NCBI GenBank assembly: GCA_964498725.1
Contig: CAZCHS010000002.1
Location: 50,603-114,602 of the forward strand
Source: JAFGTP01 sp964498725
GTDB lineage: Bacteria; Fidelibacterota; UBA2242; JAFGTP01
Direction: 5' to 3'
Length of the DNA stretch: 64,000 nt
How positions within the stretch are numbered: position 1 is the first letter of the stretch; each line of letters begins with the position of its first letter. The notes under the pieces are model-generated. The model saw only the letters and a list, made by a program, of their open reading frames with translations. It was not told the DNA's origin and searched no databases. Of the stretch, positions 36,705 through 44,522 are shown piece after piece. The position numbers and the translations under genes are program-made.

Positions 36705-38177
36705 ATGGGGAAGAGATTTTTATTTATAATACTTGTAATGGTGATGAATCAGACATTTGCCATAGATTTTGATGCCTTTTTTGAAAACCGGACCATGCGG
36801 ATTGATTATTTTCATATCGGCGATAAAACTACCGATGAAGTGGTGCTTGACCTGATTTATAAGGAAGAGGAGTGGGCCGGTAATCCAAATTCCTTATTTG
36901 ATAATTTTAATAATGGAAAATATTACTATAAAATTTATGATGTTAATTCCAATACACTGATCTATTCCAGAGGATTTAATAATTATTTTCATGAGTATCA
37001 GACCACTGTTCCCGCCGGAAAGGGAATCAAACGCGCCTATCACGAATCAGCACATATTCCTTACCCGAAAAATAAGATTCTTTTTGTTATTGAAAAACGT
37101 GACCGATATAATACGCTGGCGCCTGTTTTTCAGCAAATCATTGATCCGGATGATTATCATATTATCACAGAAAACAGAGGGAATTCGGAGGATTATATTT
37201 ATGCTGCAAATGTTGTTGGCCAACCTCATGAATGCGTTGATATCGCGATAATTGGTGAAGGATATACAGATAAGGAAAAGCGAAAATTTAAAAAGGATGT
37301 GGATCGCTATGTGGAGGAATTGTTCAGCATCGAACCATTCAAAAGTAACCGGGCAAAAATAAATATCCGGGGTGTTTTGCGTTATTCCCGGGAGAGCGGT
37401 GTTGATGAACCAACAAAAAATATTTATAAAAATACCATTCTTGACGCCACCTTCAATTCTTTTGATTCACCCCGCTATTTATTGACTGAGAACAATAAAA
37501 TGCTGCAGAATATTGCCGCTCAGGTACCCAGTGATGCTCTGATCATACTGGCCAATATTGACCGATACGGCGGTGGAGGTATTTATAATTTTTATGCAAT
37601 TTCCACAGCCAATGAAAGCAAATGGAATGATTTTGTGTTTATCCATGAATTTGCGCACTCTTTTGCCGGTTTAGCCGACGAATATTATAGTTCCAGTGTC
37701 GCTTATGATGATTTTTATCCCGAAGGTATTGAGCCTACCGAACCGAATATTACACGGCTGCTGGATCCGGAACATTTAAAGTGGAAAGACCTGATGGATG
37801 AAGGTCTGAAAATCCCCACTGATTGGGGAAAGATTCAATATGACAGCATGACTGTCAGGGTTGGCGAATTGAACAGGGACAGAAATAAGGCTATCGCTGA
37901 TATGAAAGCCGCCAATAAAACTGAGGAAGAGATTAAGAAATGCCGTGAAAAATATAAAAAAGAAATTGAAGATACCCGCCAGCGGCTCAAAGATTTTATG
38001 ATCGATCATCCACTGCGGGGCAAAGTTGGCGTTTTCGAAGGCGCCGGCTATAGTTCCAAAGGAATTTACCGACCCACATTAAATTCGATCATGCATCAAT
38101 TTACTGATCAGGATAAGGTCTTTTATCCTGTTAATGAGCGTGCAATTCAAGCAGTGATTGACTATTATACAAAATGA
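36705..38177 (+). CDS. M64-family (IgA-type) metallopeptidase, exported
   Basis: 490 residues. Signal peptide to about residue 19. The N-terminal beta domain (RMRIDYFHIGDKTTDEVVLD-like start) is the M64_N unit. The catalytic domain follows from residue 165, with VDIAIIGEGYTDKEKRKFKKD near its start. The zinc site is HEFAHSFAGLADEYY: His314, Glu315, His318, with Asp/Glu after LA as the third ligand. Known relatives include the Clostridium IgA protease family, but the target here cannot be named. It is followed 15 bases later by the DUF697-like gene and is the first clear exported enzyme of this stretch. Confidence 0.88.
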   Translation: MGKRFLFIILVMVMNQTFAIDFDAFFENRTMRIDYFHIGDKTTDEVVLDLIYKEEEWAGNPNSLFDNFNNGKYYYKIYDVNSNTLIYSRGFNNYFHEYQTTVPAGKGIKRAYHESAHIPYPKNKILFVIEKRDRYNTLAPVFQQIIDPDDYHIITENRGNSEDYIYAANVVGQPHECVDIAIIGEGYTDKEKRKFKKDVDRYVEELFSIEPFKSNRAKINIRGVLRYSRESGVDEPTKNIYKNTILDATFNSFDSPRYLLTENNKMLQNIAAQVPSDALIILANIDRYGGGGIYNFYAISTANESKWNDFVFIHEFAHSFAGLADEYYSSSVAYDDFYPEGIEPTEPNITRLLDPEHLKWKDLMDEGLKIPTDWGKIQYDSMTVRVGELNRDRNKAIADMKAANKTEEEIKKCREKYKKEIEDTRQRLKDFMIDHPLRGKVGVFEGAGYSSKGIYRPTLNSIMHQFTDQDKVFYPVNERAIQAVIDYYTK

Positions 38178-38192
38178 TGAATTGAGAAGATT

Positions 38193-39158
38193 ATGGAATT
38201 ATTAATAAAAATAGGTAAATATTCATTGATCTTGCTGGCTGGATTGCTGGCCATATTTTTTTTGAACCAGATCATTCAGTTTTCCATATTGCTAAATAAT
38301 CTTCATGCAAATGTGGGGAATTGGTTTTTATTGGCTGTCTTTTTACTCTCCCTGTATTTTCTGGGCTATAGCTATTACAAGATCAAGCATTATCCGGTTT
38401 CCCTGGTTAAGCCCGAACCCCATGACAATGAGGCCCTGGAAAACTACAAGTTGGCTGTCATTAAACGATTGGGCAAGAACAAAATATTACGGGCTAATGG
38501 CATTGTTCCTAAAACGGAAGCCGATATACCGGAAGCCCTTACTTTGCTGAATAATGAAGCTGAAAAGGTGATCAGTGATAATGCTTCCTGGGTATTTGTC
38601 AGTACCGCTATATCTCAAAATGGCAAACTGGATGGACTGATAACGCTGTTTATTCAATTAAAAATGATCTATCGCATCAGCAAAATATATTATCAAAAGC
38701 CACGGCTGAAAGAATTGTATAAATTGTATTCCAATGTTATTGTTACAGTTTTTCTAATCACCCAGATTGAGGAATTAAATATTAGTGAGCACCTTGAGCC
38801 GATTGTATCCAAATTCACACCTGGAAAAATGATAACCGGTGTCCCCGGTATCGGGCAGAGTATTGGTTTATTGACGAATATGCTGTTTGAAGGTTCTGCC
38901 AATTGTTTTTTAACTCTCAGGATCGGGCTAATCACAAAGGAATATAGTGATTTTCTGAATTTTGAGGATAATCGTCAAATAAGAAGGAACTGCACCAAAG
39001 AAGCTGCCGGTTTACTGGGCAAAATAATATCCAATAATTCCGGAAAAATTACCCGCGCGTTTATAAAAGTTGTAAAAAATATCGGTACAAGAACTGTTAG
39101 AGATACAAGTGGAAAATTAGTTAATTTTGTAAAAAAACCATTTCAAAAAGAAATATGA
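38193..39158 (+). CDS. DUF697-like membrane protein
   Basis: 321 residues. Two hydrophobic segments at residues about 10-32 and 43-60 precede a basic turn, so it is anchored in the inner membrane. The C-terminal part contains ITGVPGIGQSIGLLTNMLFEGSANCFLTLRIGLITKEY, which has the loop and hydrophobic helix pattern of the DUF697/YcjF family. Those proteins are membrane-linked GTPase partners in some bacteria; no GTPase is next to it here. Function unknown. Family call from motif only. Confidence 0.6.
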   Translation: MELLIKIGKYSLILLAGLLAIFFLNQIIQFSILLNNLHANVGNWFLLAVFLLSLYFLGYSYYKIKHYPVSLVKPEPHDNEALENYKLAVIKRLGKNKILRANGIVPKTEADIPEALTLLNNEAEKVISDNASWVFVSTAISQNGKLDGLITLFIQLKMIYRISKIYYQKPRLKELYKLYSNVIVTVFLITQIEELNISEHLEPIVSKFTPGKMITGVPGIGQSIGLLTNMLFEGSANCFLTLRIGLITKEYSDFLNFEDNRQIRRNCTKEAAGLLGKIISNNSGKITRAFIKVVKNIGTRTVRDTSGKLVNFVKKPFQKEI

Positions 39159-39164
39159 AAAAAA

Positions 39165-39187
39165 ACCTTCACAGCGGGTGTGAAGGT
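39165..39187 (-). terminator. Bidirectional-type terminator hairpin
   Basis: Perfect 9-bp stem accttcaca (39165-39173) with tgtgaaggt (39179-39187). On the minus strand it is followed by eight T (from the A run at 39157-39164), so it clearly serves the 39212-39463 gene; it may also slow transcription of the plus-strand gene. Confidence 0.8.
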
Positions 39188-39211
39188 AGATTTTTTCTTT
39201 CTGTATAGAAA

Positions 39212-39463
39212 TTATTTTTCTTCTTCCTCAGCTTCTTCAACGTCTTCAACGTCATCAACATCTTCAACGACATCGTCTTTAACTTTTTTACTGAAGAAAT
39301 CAAACCGGTTCAAATATTCCGTGGCTTTTTCCGGATAGACAATCGCAAACAATCCCGCTAGAATGCCGACAAGCCCAAGAAATTTAATTAATGCATCCGG
39401 AATGGCCGGAATAAAAAATAATATCAAACCGACTACAATACTTATAACACCAAGATTTTTCAT
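39212..39463 (-). CDS. Small membrane protein with a very acidic C-terminal tail
   Basis: 83 residues. Two hydrophobic helices (about 4-21 and 26-44), a YPEKATEYLNRF turn, then a tail of the form DDVVEDVDDVEDVEEAEEEEK, which is nearly all Asp, Glu and Val. The nucleotides of the tail form short tandem units (tcttcaacg/tcatcaacg on the plus strand, about 39229-39273), so the tail probably grew by slippage. A cytoplasmic acidic tail may bind cations or a basic protein, which is speculation. Function unknown. It is terminated by the hairpin at 39165-39187. Confidence 0.65.
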   Translation of the reverse strand: MKNLGVISIVVGLILFFIPAIPDALIKFLGLVGILAGLFAIVYPEKATEYLNRFDFFSKKVKDDVVEDVDDVEDVEEAEEEEK

Positions 39464-39597
39464 ATCTCCACCTTTTATTTAGTTATTATGACAAATATCT
39501 TCCATATAAAAATATATACTATTAATTTAAGAGTAGCAATTAATTCCTGTATAAAATTTTGATATATTATGTTAAAAATGACTAAAAAAGGAGAAAA

Positions 39598-40359
39598 ATG
39601 AAGAAATATCTGCTGTTTTTTATATTGATTAGTATCTTCAGCACATCAACTTTTTCTCAAGGTATATCTGTATATCCGCAGCCGACAGATTTGATAACCT
39701 GTCCGACGGCCGGTATTTTACCGCGCGGGGCATTCCTGATTGACGCGAATATGTTCCGTGACGGCGGATTGTCCCTGGGAATGTCCGTTGGCATATCGGG
39801 CAACTTAATGTTCGGGATTAGTTACGGGGGTTCACAGATCATTGGTAATGATGAAGTAATATGGCATGAACAACCGGGGGTTGAGGTAAAATACAGGCTC
39901 ATCGAAGAAGGCATGTCCAGACCCGCCCTGGCACTGGGCTTTAATTCCGAAGGCTATGGCGCGTATATAAAAGAACTGAAACGGTATGAACAAAAGGCCA
40001 AAGGCTTTTATCTTACCATCAGTAAGAATTATCATTTTTTAGGTAATCTCGGTTTACATGGGGGCGTCAATTATAATCCTTTAGAGAAAAAGGATGGCGA
40101 TACTGACCCCTCGGTATTTTTAGGCATTGATAAAGATATTACTTCTGAGTTCACCCTGTTTGCCGAATATGACGCGGCCATTAATGACAATGATATTGAA
40201 GAACTCAACCTGGGAAAAGGCTACCTCAATGGCGGTGTCCGCTTAAACTTTGTAGAACACTTTTATTTTGAGGTTTTGTTTACCGATATATTGATCAATA
40301 ATAAGCAAATTAACCAGGTTAACAGAGAAATTCGTATCAATTTTATTGAATTTTTTTAG
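39598..40359 (+). CDS. Outer-membrane barrel-like protein (unknown family)
   Basis: 253 residues. Signal peptide to about residue 20 (TFSQGISVYP). The chain alternates aromatic and polar residues in the way of a barrel of about 12 strands (FGISYGGSQI, GFYLTISKNYHFL, GLHGGVNYN, HFYFEVLFTD) and ends in the aromatic EFF, typical of BAM targets. It begins with an N-terminal GISVYPQPTDLITCPTAGILPRGAFLIDAN segment. It is followed 12 bases later by a TPR protein; the two may act together. No enzyme or porin motif is recognised. Confidence 0.65.
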   Translation: MKKYLLFFILISIFSTSTFSQGISVYPQPTDLITCPTAGILPRGAFLIDANMFRDGGLSLGMSVGISGNLMFGISYGGSQIIGNDEVIWHEQPGVEVKYRLIEEGMSRPALALGFNSEGYGAYIKELKRYEQKAKGFYLTISKNYHFLGNLGLHGGVNYNPLEKKDGDTDPSVFLGIDKDITSEFTLFAEYDAAINDNDIEELNLGKGYLNGGVRLNFVEHFYFEVLFTDILINNKQINQVNREIRINFIEFF

Positions 40360-40371
40360 TGAGGGGAAGAT

Positions 40372-41121
40372 ATGCAATATTTAAGAGTTATGCTGACAGT
40401 TTTGTTGGTTTTTACAGTTGCATTCGGGCAAATGGAAAAATCCGAATTGCTGGACAAAGTCGATCAGTTGGATACAGCCAAAGAATATGAAGCGGCATTA
40501 TCGCTGATGAAAGAAAACGAGGGCAAATATAATAATGACCCAGAATTCCTATGGCGCATGGCCCGGGCCTATTTTGCTATTGGCGATCAAAATCAGGACA
40601 ATGAAGAGATTCAAAAAGAAAATTATTATCCCGGTTTTGAAAAAGCGCAAAAATGCGTGGAAATCGCGCCTGACCTGGCTGGCGGGCATCAGTATTACGC
40701 GATTTTAGTGGGGAAGATTGGTGAACTGGAAGGCACAAAACAGAAAATAAAAAATTCCTATCAGGTGAAAGAACATGCGCTGAAAGCCATTGAACTGGAC
40801 CCGGAAAATGACAGTAACTACCATGTCATGGGTCGCTGGCATTATACCTTGTCAGAATTAAGTTGGGTGGAGAAAAAAGTGGCGGAAATGATCTATTCCA
40901 AACTGCCGGAAGCCAGTTTTGCCGAGGCAACGGAATTTTTTAAACAGGCCCATCAGATTAATCCTACTGATCTGCGCCATATTCTTTGGCTGGGGAAAAC
41001 CTATGAAGAATTAGACGACGATGAACAGTCGCGGACAGTATGGGAAAAAGCATTGACTATTGAAGCTGTAACAAAATCTGATAAAAATATCAAAGCACAG
41101 ATTAAAAAAGCCCTGGAATAA
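40372..41121 (+). CDS. Exported TPR-repeat protein
   Basis: 249 residues. Signal peptide to about residue 22 (TVAFGQMEKS). TPR helices: KEYEAALSLMKENEGKYNNDPEFLWRMARAYFAIGD, KAQKCVEIAPDLAGGHQYYAIL, HALKAIELDPENDSNYHVMGRWHYTL and EFFKQAHQINPTDLRHILWLGKTYEEL. The second to fourth resemble the RMDN (regulator of microtubule dynamics) layout known from eukaryotes, which also occurs in bacteria of this kind. It should mediate protein contacts in the periplasm. Cotranscribed with the barrel gene; the stop codon lies in the loop of the terminator hairpin. Confidence 0.75.
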   Translation: MQYLRVMLTVLLVFTVAFGQMEKSELLDKVDQLDTAKEYEAALSLMKENEGKYNNDPEFLWRMARAYFAIGDQNQDNEEIQKENYYPGFEKAQKCVEIAPDLAGGHQYYAILVGKIGELEGTKQKIKNSYQVKEHALKAIELDPENDSNYHVMGRWHYTLSELSWVEKKVAEMIYSKLPEASFAEATEFFKQAHQINPTDLRHILWLGKTYEELDDDEQSRTVWEKALTIEAVTKSDKNIKAQIKKALE

Positions 41122-41133
41122 ACCAGGGCTTTT
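41106..41133 (+). terminator. Intrinsic terminator overlapping the TPR stop codon
   Basis: Stem aaaagccctgg (41106-41116) with ccagggctttt (41123-41133), 11 bp. The TAA stop (41119-41121) lies in the loop. It can also work on the minus strand for the Nfu gene. Confidence 0.8.
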
Positions 41134-41153
41134 AAGCATTTATTTAAGTTTAT

Positions 41154-41378
41154 TTAAAAAACTTGTTCAACAGTTTTTACTTCAGGGATTTCCTGTTTTA
41201 GTTGTTTTTCAATACCCATTTTCAGGGTCATGGTACTCATCGGACAACTGCCGCAAGCGCCTGTCAGACGAACTTTTACAGTTCCGTCTTCTGTGACATC
41301 AACTAATTCACAGTCACCGCCATCAGCCTGTAACATGGGTCTGATTTTTTCCATTACTTCTGCTACTTTTTCTTTCAT
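41154..41378 (-). CDS. NifU-like (Nfu) iron-sulfur cluster scaffold domain
   Basis: 74 residues, the minimal C-terminal Nfu domain. Cys42 and Cys45 in the CGSCPMS motif bind the transient [4Fe-4S] cluster as a dimer, and the start RPMLQADGGDCELVDV is typical. It carries clusters to target proteins in the cytoplasm. Convergent with the TPR gene. No other Fe-S assembly gene lies in the window. Confidence 0.92.
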   Translation of the reverse strand: MKEKVAEVMEKIRPMLQADGGDCELVDVTEDGTVKVRLTGACGSCPMSTMTLKMGIEKQLKQEIPEVKTVEQVF

Positions 41379-41745
41379 TATGTATCCTTTCGTTTCTGCG
41401 AGTATTTCTAATAACGTCCTAAATTTACTAAAGACTTGTATAAAATGAAAATGTATATTTTGTTTAATTCTTGTTTTGAAATTTGAGATAACTGCCCGAT
41501 AGTCCTTGCAGGTGATTAAATAGAGTATTATATTTTTAGTTAACCTGATCCTTTATAATTTAACCTGAATCAATTTTAAGTTTAGTAGATACAATATTTT
41601 GTGCCACTCTTAAATAAATATTGGTTCTTGAAATATATAGGCCAGGCGGTTAGGCAACATGATATGAACTCAGCGATGTGTTGCAAAGAGGGTAGAGTAG
41701 AAAATAATTTATATAGATCAAACTTTTATTCAGAAAGGAATTGTC
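41379..41745. other. Leader region of the aromatic operon
   Basis: 367 bases, divergent from the Nfu gene and upstream of DAHP synthase. No ORF. It contains two copies of ttaacctga (41540-41548 and 41560-41568) exactly 20 bases apart, and one possible hairpin, gcaaca/tgttgc (41654-41659 and 41679-41684, 19-base loop). I see no T-box, trp-like leader peptide or known riboswitch. Confidence 0.45.
41540..41568. promoter_or_regulatory. Candidate operator: 9-base direct repeats 20 bases apart
   Basis: ttaacctga occurs at 41540-41548 and 41560-41568, a spacing of two helical turns, so both would face the same side of the DNA. It lies about 180 bases upstream of the first aromatic gene. This is a spacing argument only. 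Confidence 0.35.
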
Positions 41746-42558
41746 ATGAGTAAAGACCTCAGGCTCATTTCACAGGAAAAGGAAAACAAAACAATTATCG
41801 AAATTGGTGATTTACGTGTCGGTAAGGATTTCATGGTAATTGCCGGTCCCTGTGCTGTTGAAAATGAAAAACAGACTATAGAGACAGCAAGAGCAGTTAA
41901 AAAAGCCGGTGCAAATATGTTGCGCGGTGGGGCTTTTAAACCCCGGACATCTCCCTACGCTTTCCAGGGGCTTGGATTGAAAGGATTAAAGATTCTGGAA
42001 AAAGCTAAACGGGAAACCGGATTGCCAATCGTAACGGAAGTCATTGATTCCAGGGACGTTTCATGGATCAGTGAATATGCCGATGTTCTTCAGATTGGTG
42101 CGCGTAATATGCAAAATTTTTCACTTTTAAAAGAAGTGGGCAAAGCCGAAAAACCGGTGCTGCTGAAACGTGGCATGTACTCGACATTGAAAGAATGGCT
42201 CAGTTGCGCTGAATATATTCTTTCAGAAGGCAATAAAAATGTAATTCTCTGTGAACGGGGCATTCGAACTTTTGAAACCTATACCCGTAATACCCTTGAT
42301 CTGAGCATGGTACCGGCGGTACAGGAATGTACCCATTTGCCGGTAGTAGTTGATCCTTCCCACGGAACCGGCAGGAAAAGCTTGATTGAACCGATGAGTC
42401 TGGCGGCTGTGGCTGCCGGCGCCGATGGACTGATCGTAGAAGTTCATAACAATCCGGAAGTGGCCATGAGTGATAAAGACCAGCAATTTAATCCGAAGGA
42501 ATTTATGGTTTTTATGAAACATGTTCGAAAACTCAGTGAACTAATGAAACAACTTTAA
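41746..42558 (+). CDS. aroF: DAHP synthase (3-deoxy-7-phosphoheptulonate synthase)
   Basis: First step of the shikimate pathway: PEP plus erythrose-4-phosphate to DAHP. 270 residues, the short AroA-I-beta type without an N-terminal regulatory domain. Seen: IAGPCAVENEKQTIETA, GGAFKPRTSPYAFQGLG, RGMYSTLKEW, CERGIRTFETYTRNTLDLS and DPSHGTGRK, which hold the PEP- and metal-binding residues (Cys in GPC-A and in LCERG, His in DPSHG). It opens an eight-gene run in one direction. 16 bases to pheA. Feedback control, if any, is not from a fused domain here. Confidence 0.95.
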   Translation: MSKDLRLISQEKENKTIIEIGDLRVGKDFMVIAGPCAVENEKQTIETARAVKKAGANMLRGGAFKPRTSPYAFQGLGLKGLKILEKAKRETGLPIVTEVIDSRDVSWISEYADVLQIGARNMQNFSLLKEVGKAEKPVLLKRGMYSTLKEWLSCAEYILSEGNKNVILCERGIRTFETYTRNTLDLSMVPAVQECTHLPVVVDPSHGTGRKSLIEPMSLAAVAAGADGLIVEVHNNPEVAMSDKDQQFNPKEFMVFMKHVRKLSELMKQL

Positions 42559-42574
42559 ATATGTTGGTGTAAAT

Positions 42575-43627
42575 ATGGGATTAAAAAATATTAGAGATAA
42601 AATCGATGCGATTGATTCGAAAATTTTAAAATTATTGAATGCGCGCATGGAACAGGCGATCATCGCCAGAAAATATAAGCAAAAAGTCACAGATACCGGG
42701 CGTGAACAGGAGATTTTGAGCCGAATCGAATCCGATACCGGTGAATTGATCAGCCCGGAATTTTGCAAAAAATTGTTTACAGAAATAATGACTGAAAGCA
42801 AAAAACTGCAGGAAAAGAACTATGATATTATCGCTTTCCAGGGAGAACACGGCGCTTACAGTGAAATGGCTGCCAAAGCCTGGAACAAAAACCTGATCTC
42901 GATTCCCTGCAATTCCTTTGCTGATGTATTTAATGGCGTGGAAACCGGACGTTATGAATACGGTATTGTGCCGGTGGACAACACTCTGGGTGGTATTGTT
43001 GGTGAAGTTAATAATAACCTGATCCATACCGACCTGAAAATTGTCGGTGCCATTGAAAATCCGGTGGAACATTGTCTGTTGACATTACCGGGAACCAACC
43101 ACCGCGATATTAAAAAAGTCTATTCACATTCCCAGGCATTATCTCAATGTAAAAATTTTCTGGAACGCAACGACCTGGAACCAGTGCCTTTTTATGATAC
43201 TGCCGGATCAGCGAAAATGCTCTCCGAAGAACGGCCTGACGGTGTCGCTGTTATCGCCAGTAAATTTGCCGCCATTCTCTACAACCTGGAGATCATCAAG
43301 TCCAATATCGAAGATTCCAAAGCCAATAAAACACGTTTTGTAATATTATCAAAGAACAGGGAAGGTGTGGAAGGAAATAAATGTTCAATCATTTTTACAA
43401 CTGAACATAAAGCGGGAACCCTTTTCCGGGTGCTTGAACTATTTGCAAAAGCCAATATCAACCTGACGCGCATTGAATCCATGCCAAAGCAATTACTGAA
43501 TTACGCTTTTTTCCTGGATTTCTTGGGATCTGATAAAGATGAGAAAATCCAAAAAGTCCTAAAAGAAGTCGAACAAAATACAGCGGAATTGAAATTTTTA
43601 GGTTGCTATAAAGAAAGGAAAATTTAA
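42575..43627 (+). CDS. pheA: Bifunctional chorismate mutase / prephenate dehydratase (P-protein)
   Basis: 350 residues, three domains: AroQ chorismate mutase (residues 1-88; IRDKIDAIDSKILKLLNARMEQAI), prephenate dehydratase (89-265; FQGEHGAYSEMAA, then ANKTRFVIL, the TRF motif) and an ACT regulatory domain (272-345; LFRVLELFAKANINLTRIESMP). Converts chorismate to phenylpyruvate, and the ACT domain should sense phenylalanine (ESRP-like ESMP). The stop codon overlaps the tyrA start by one base. Identity is secure. Confidence 0.95.
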   Translation: MGLKNIRDKIDAIDSKILKLLNARMEQAIIARKYKQKVTDTGREQEILSRIESDTGELISPEFCKKLFTEIMTESKKLQEKNYDIIAFQGEHGAYSEMAAKAWNKNLISIPCNSFADVFNGVETGRYEYGIVPVDNTLGGIVGEVNNNLIHTDLKIVGAIENPVEHCLLTLPGTNHRDIKKVYSHSQALSQCKNFLERNDLEPVPFYDTAGSAKMLSEERPDGVAVIASKFAAILYNLEIIKSNIEDSKANKTRFVILSKNREGVEGNKCSIIFTTEHKAGTLFRVLELFAKANINLTRIESMPKQLLNYAFFLDFLGSDKDEKIQKVLKEVEQNTAELKFLGCYKERKI

Positions 43628-44400
43628 TGAAAATTTGTATTCTGGGAACCGGACATATGGGCGCCTGGCTGGTAGAAGAACTCTGCCATGATCATGAAGT
43701 TGGAATTTTTGACAAAGATCCAAAAAAGATGAAATATTTTTTTAATGTGAAACGCTTTCACAAACTGGAAGAGATCAAAGATTTCGCGCCGGAACTGCTG
43801 ATCAATGCTGTTGATCTTCGCCATACGGTTCAGGCTTTTGAAGAGGTTATGGACTTTATTCCGGAAAAATGTATGCTGTCCGATGTGACGTCAGTAAAAA
43901 GCGGTATCGCTGATTATTACAAAAATAATGGACGCAGATTCGTCTCTACCCACCCGATGTTCGGGCCGACCTTTGCCAATATTCGGGAACTGGAAAATGA
44001 AAATGCGATCATTATCAAAGAATCTGATGAAAAAGGCAAAAAATTCTTTCACGATCTTTATTCGAGTTTAAATCTTAATATTTTTGAATATTCTTTTGAT
44101 GAACATGACGCCACCACCGCCTATTCCCTGGGAACACCTTTTACTTCGTCAATGGTGTTTGCGGCCTGCCTGAAAAACCAGGAAGCGCCGGGAACTACTT
44201 TTAGAAAGCATATGGAAATTGCTGAAGGATTGCTCTCTGAAGATGATTATTTGCTGACGGAAATTATGTTCAATCCCTATGTGTTGGAACAGATCAAGAA
44301 AATCAATTCCCAACTCTCTTATCTGACGCATATTATTGAATGCAAGGATACAGAAGTGATGACAGATTTTCTAAATCGTCTGCGTAAAAATATAGAATAA
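43627..44400 (+). CDS. tyrA: Prephenate dehydrogenase
   Basis: 257 residues. NAD-type Rossmann start, MKICILGTGHMGAWLVEEL, then CMLSDVTSVKSGI and STHPMFGPTF, the family's catalytic His-containing motif. It turns prephenate into 4-hydroxyphenylpyruvate for tyrosine. It lacks an ACT domain and the C-terminus is short compared with the 280-370 residues of most TyrA, though still complete to the conserved helices. Start overlaps the pheA stop by one base (TAATG). The 122 bases after it carry three hairpins before aroB. Confidence 0.9.
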   Translation: MKICILGTGHMGAWLVEELCHDHEVGIFDKDPKKMKYFFNVKRFHKLEEIKDFAPELLINAVDLRHTVQAFEEVMDFIPEKCMLSDVTSVKSGIADYYKNNGRRFVSTHPMFGPTFANIRELENENAIIIKESDEKGKKFFHDLYSSLNLNIFEYSFDEHDATTAYSLGTPFTSSMVFAACLKNQEAPGTTFRKHMEIAEGLLSEDDYLLTEIMFNPYVLEQIKKINSQLSYLTHIIECKDTEVMTDFLNRLRKNIE

Positions 44401-44413
44401 ATCGATAACTTCC

Positions 44414-44513
44414 GACTTCGCAAGAAGTCCAAGATTATTATTAGAAAATTTGTGAATAGAAAATCTTCCGAAGATTTAATAATTTTTAAGAGGATCGCGG
44501 AATTCTATTCCGC
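44414..44513. repeat. Three perfect hairpins between tyrA and aroB
   Basis: gacttc-gcaa-gaagtc (44414-44429), aaatctt-ccg-aagattt (44461-44477) and gcggaat-tct-attccgc (44497-44513). All have 6-7 bp perfect stems and loops of 3-4 bases. None has a T tract, so they look like repeat elements rather than terminators. Confidence 0.65.
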
Positions 44514-44522
44514 AATTAAATA

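Noticed and set aside
41379..41745. T-box or trp-type attenuator before aroF
   Set aside because: No leader peptide rich in Trp, Phe or Tyr, no T-box core and no terminator/antiterminator pair could be found.
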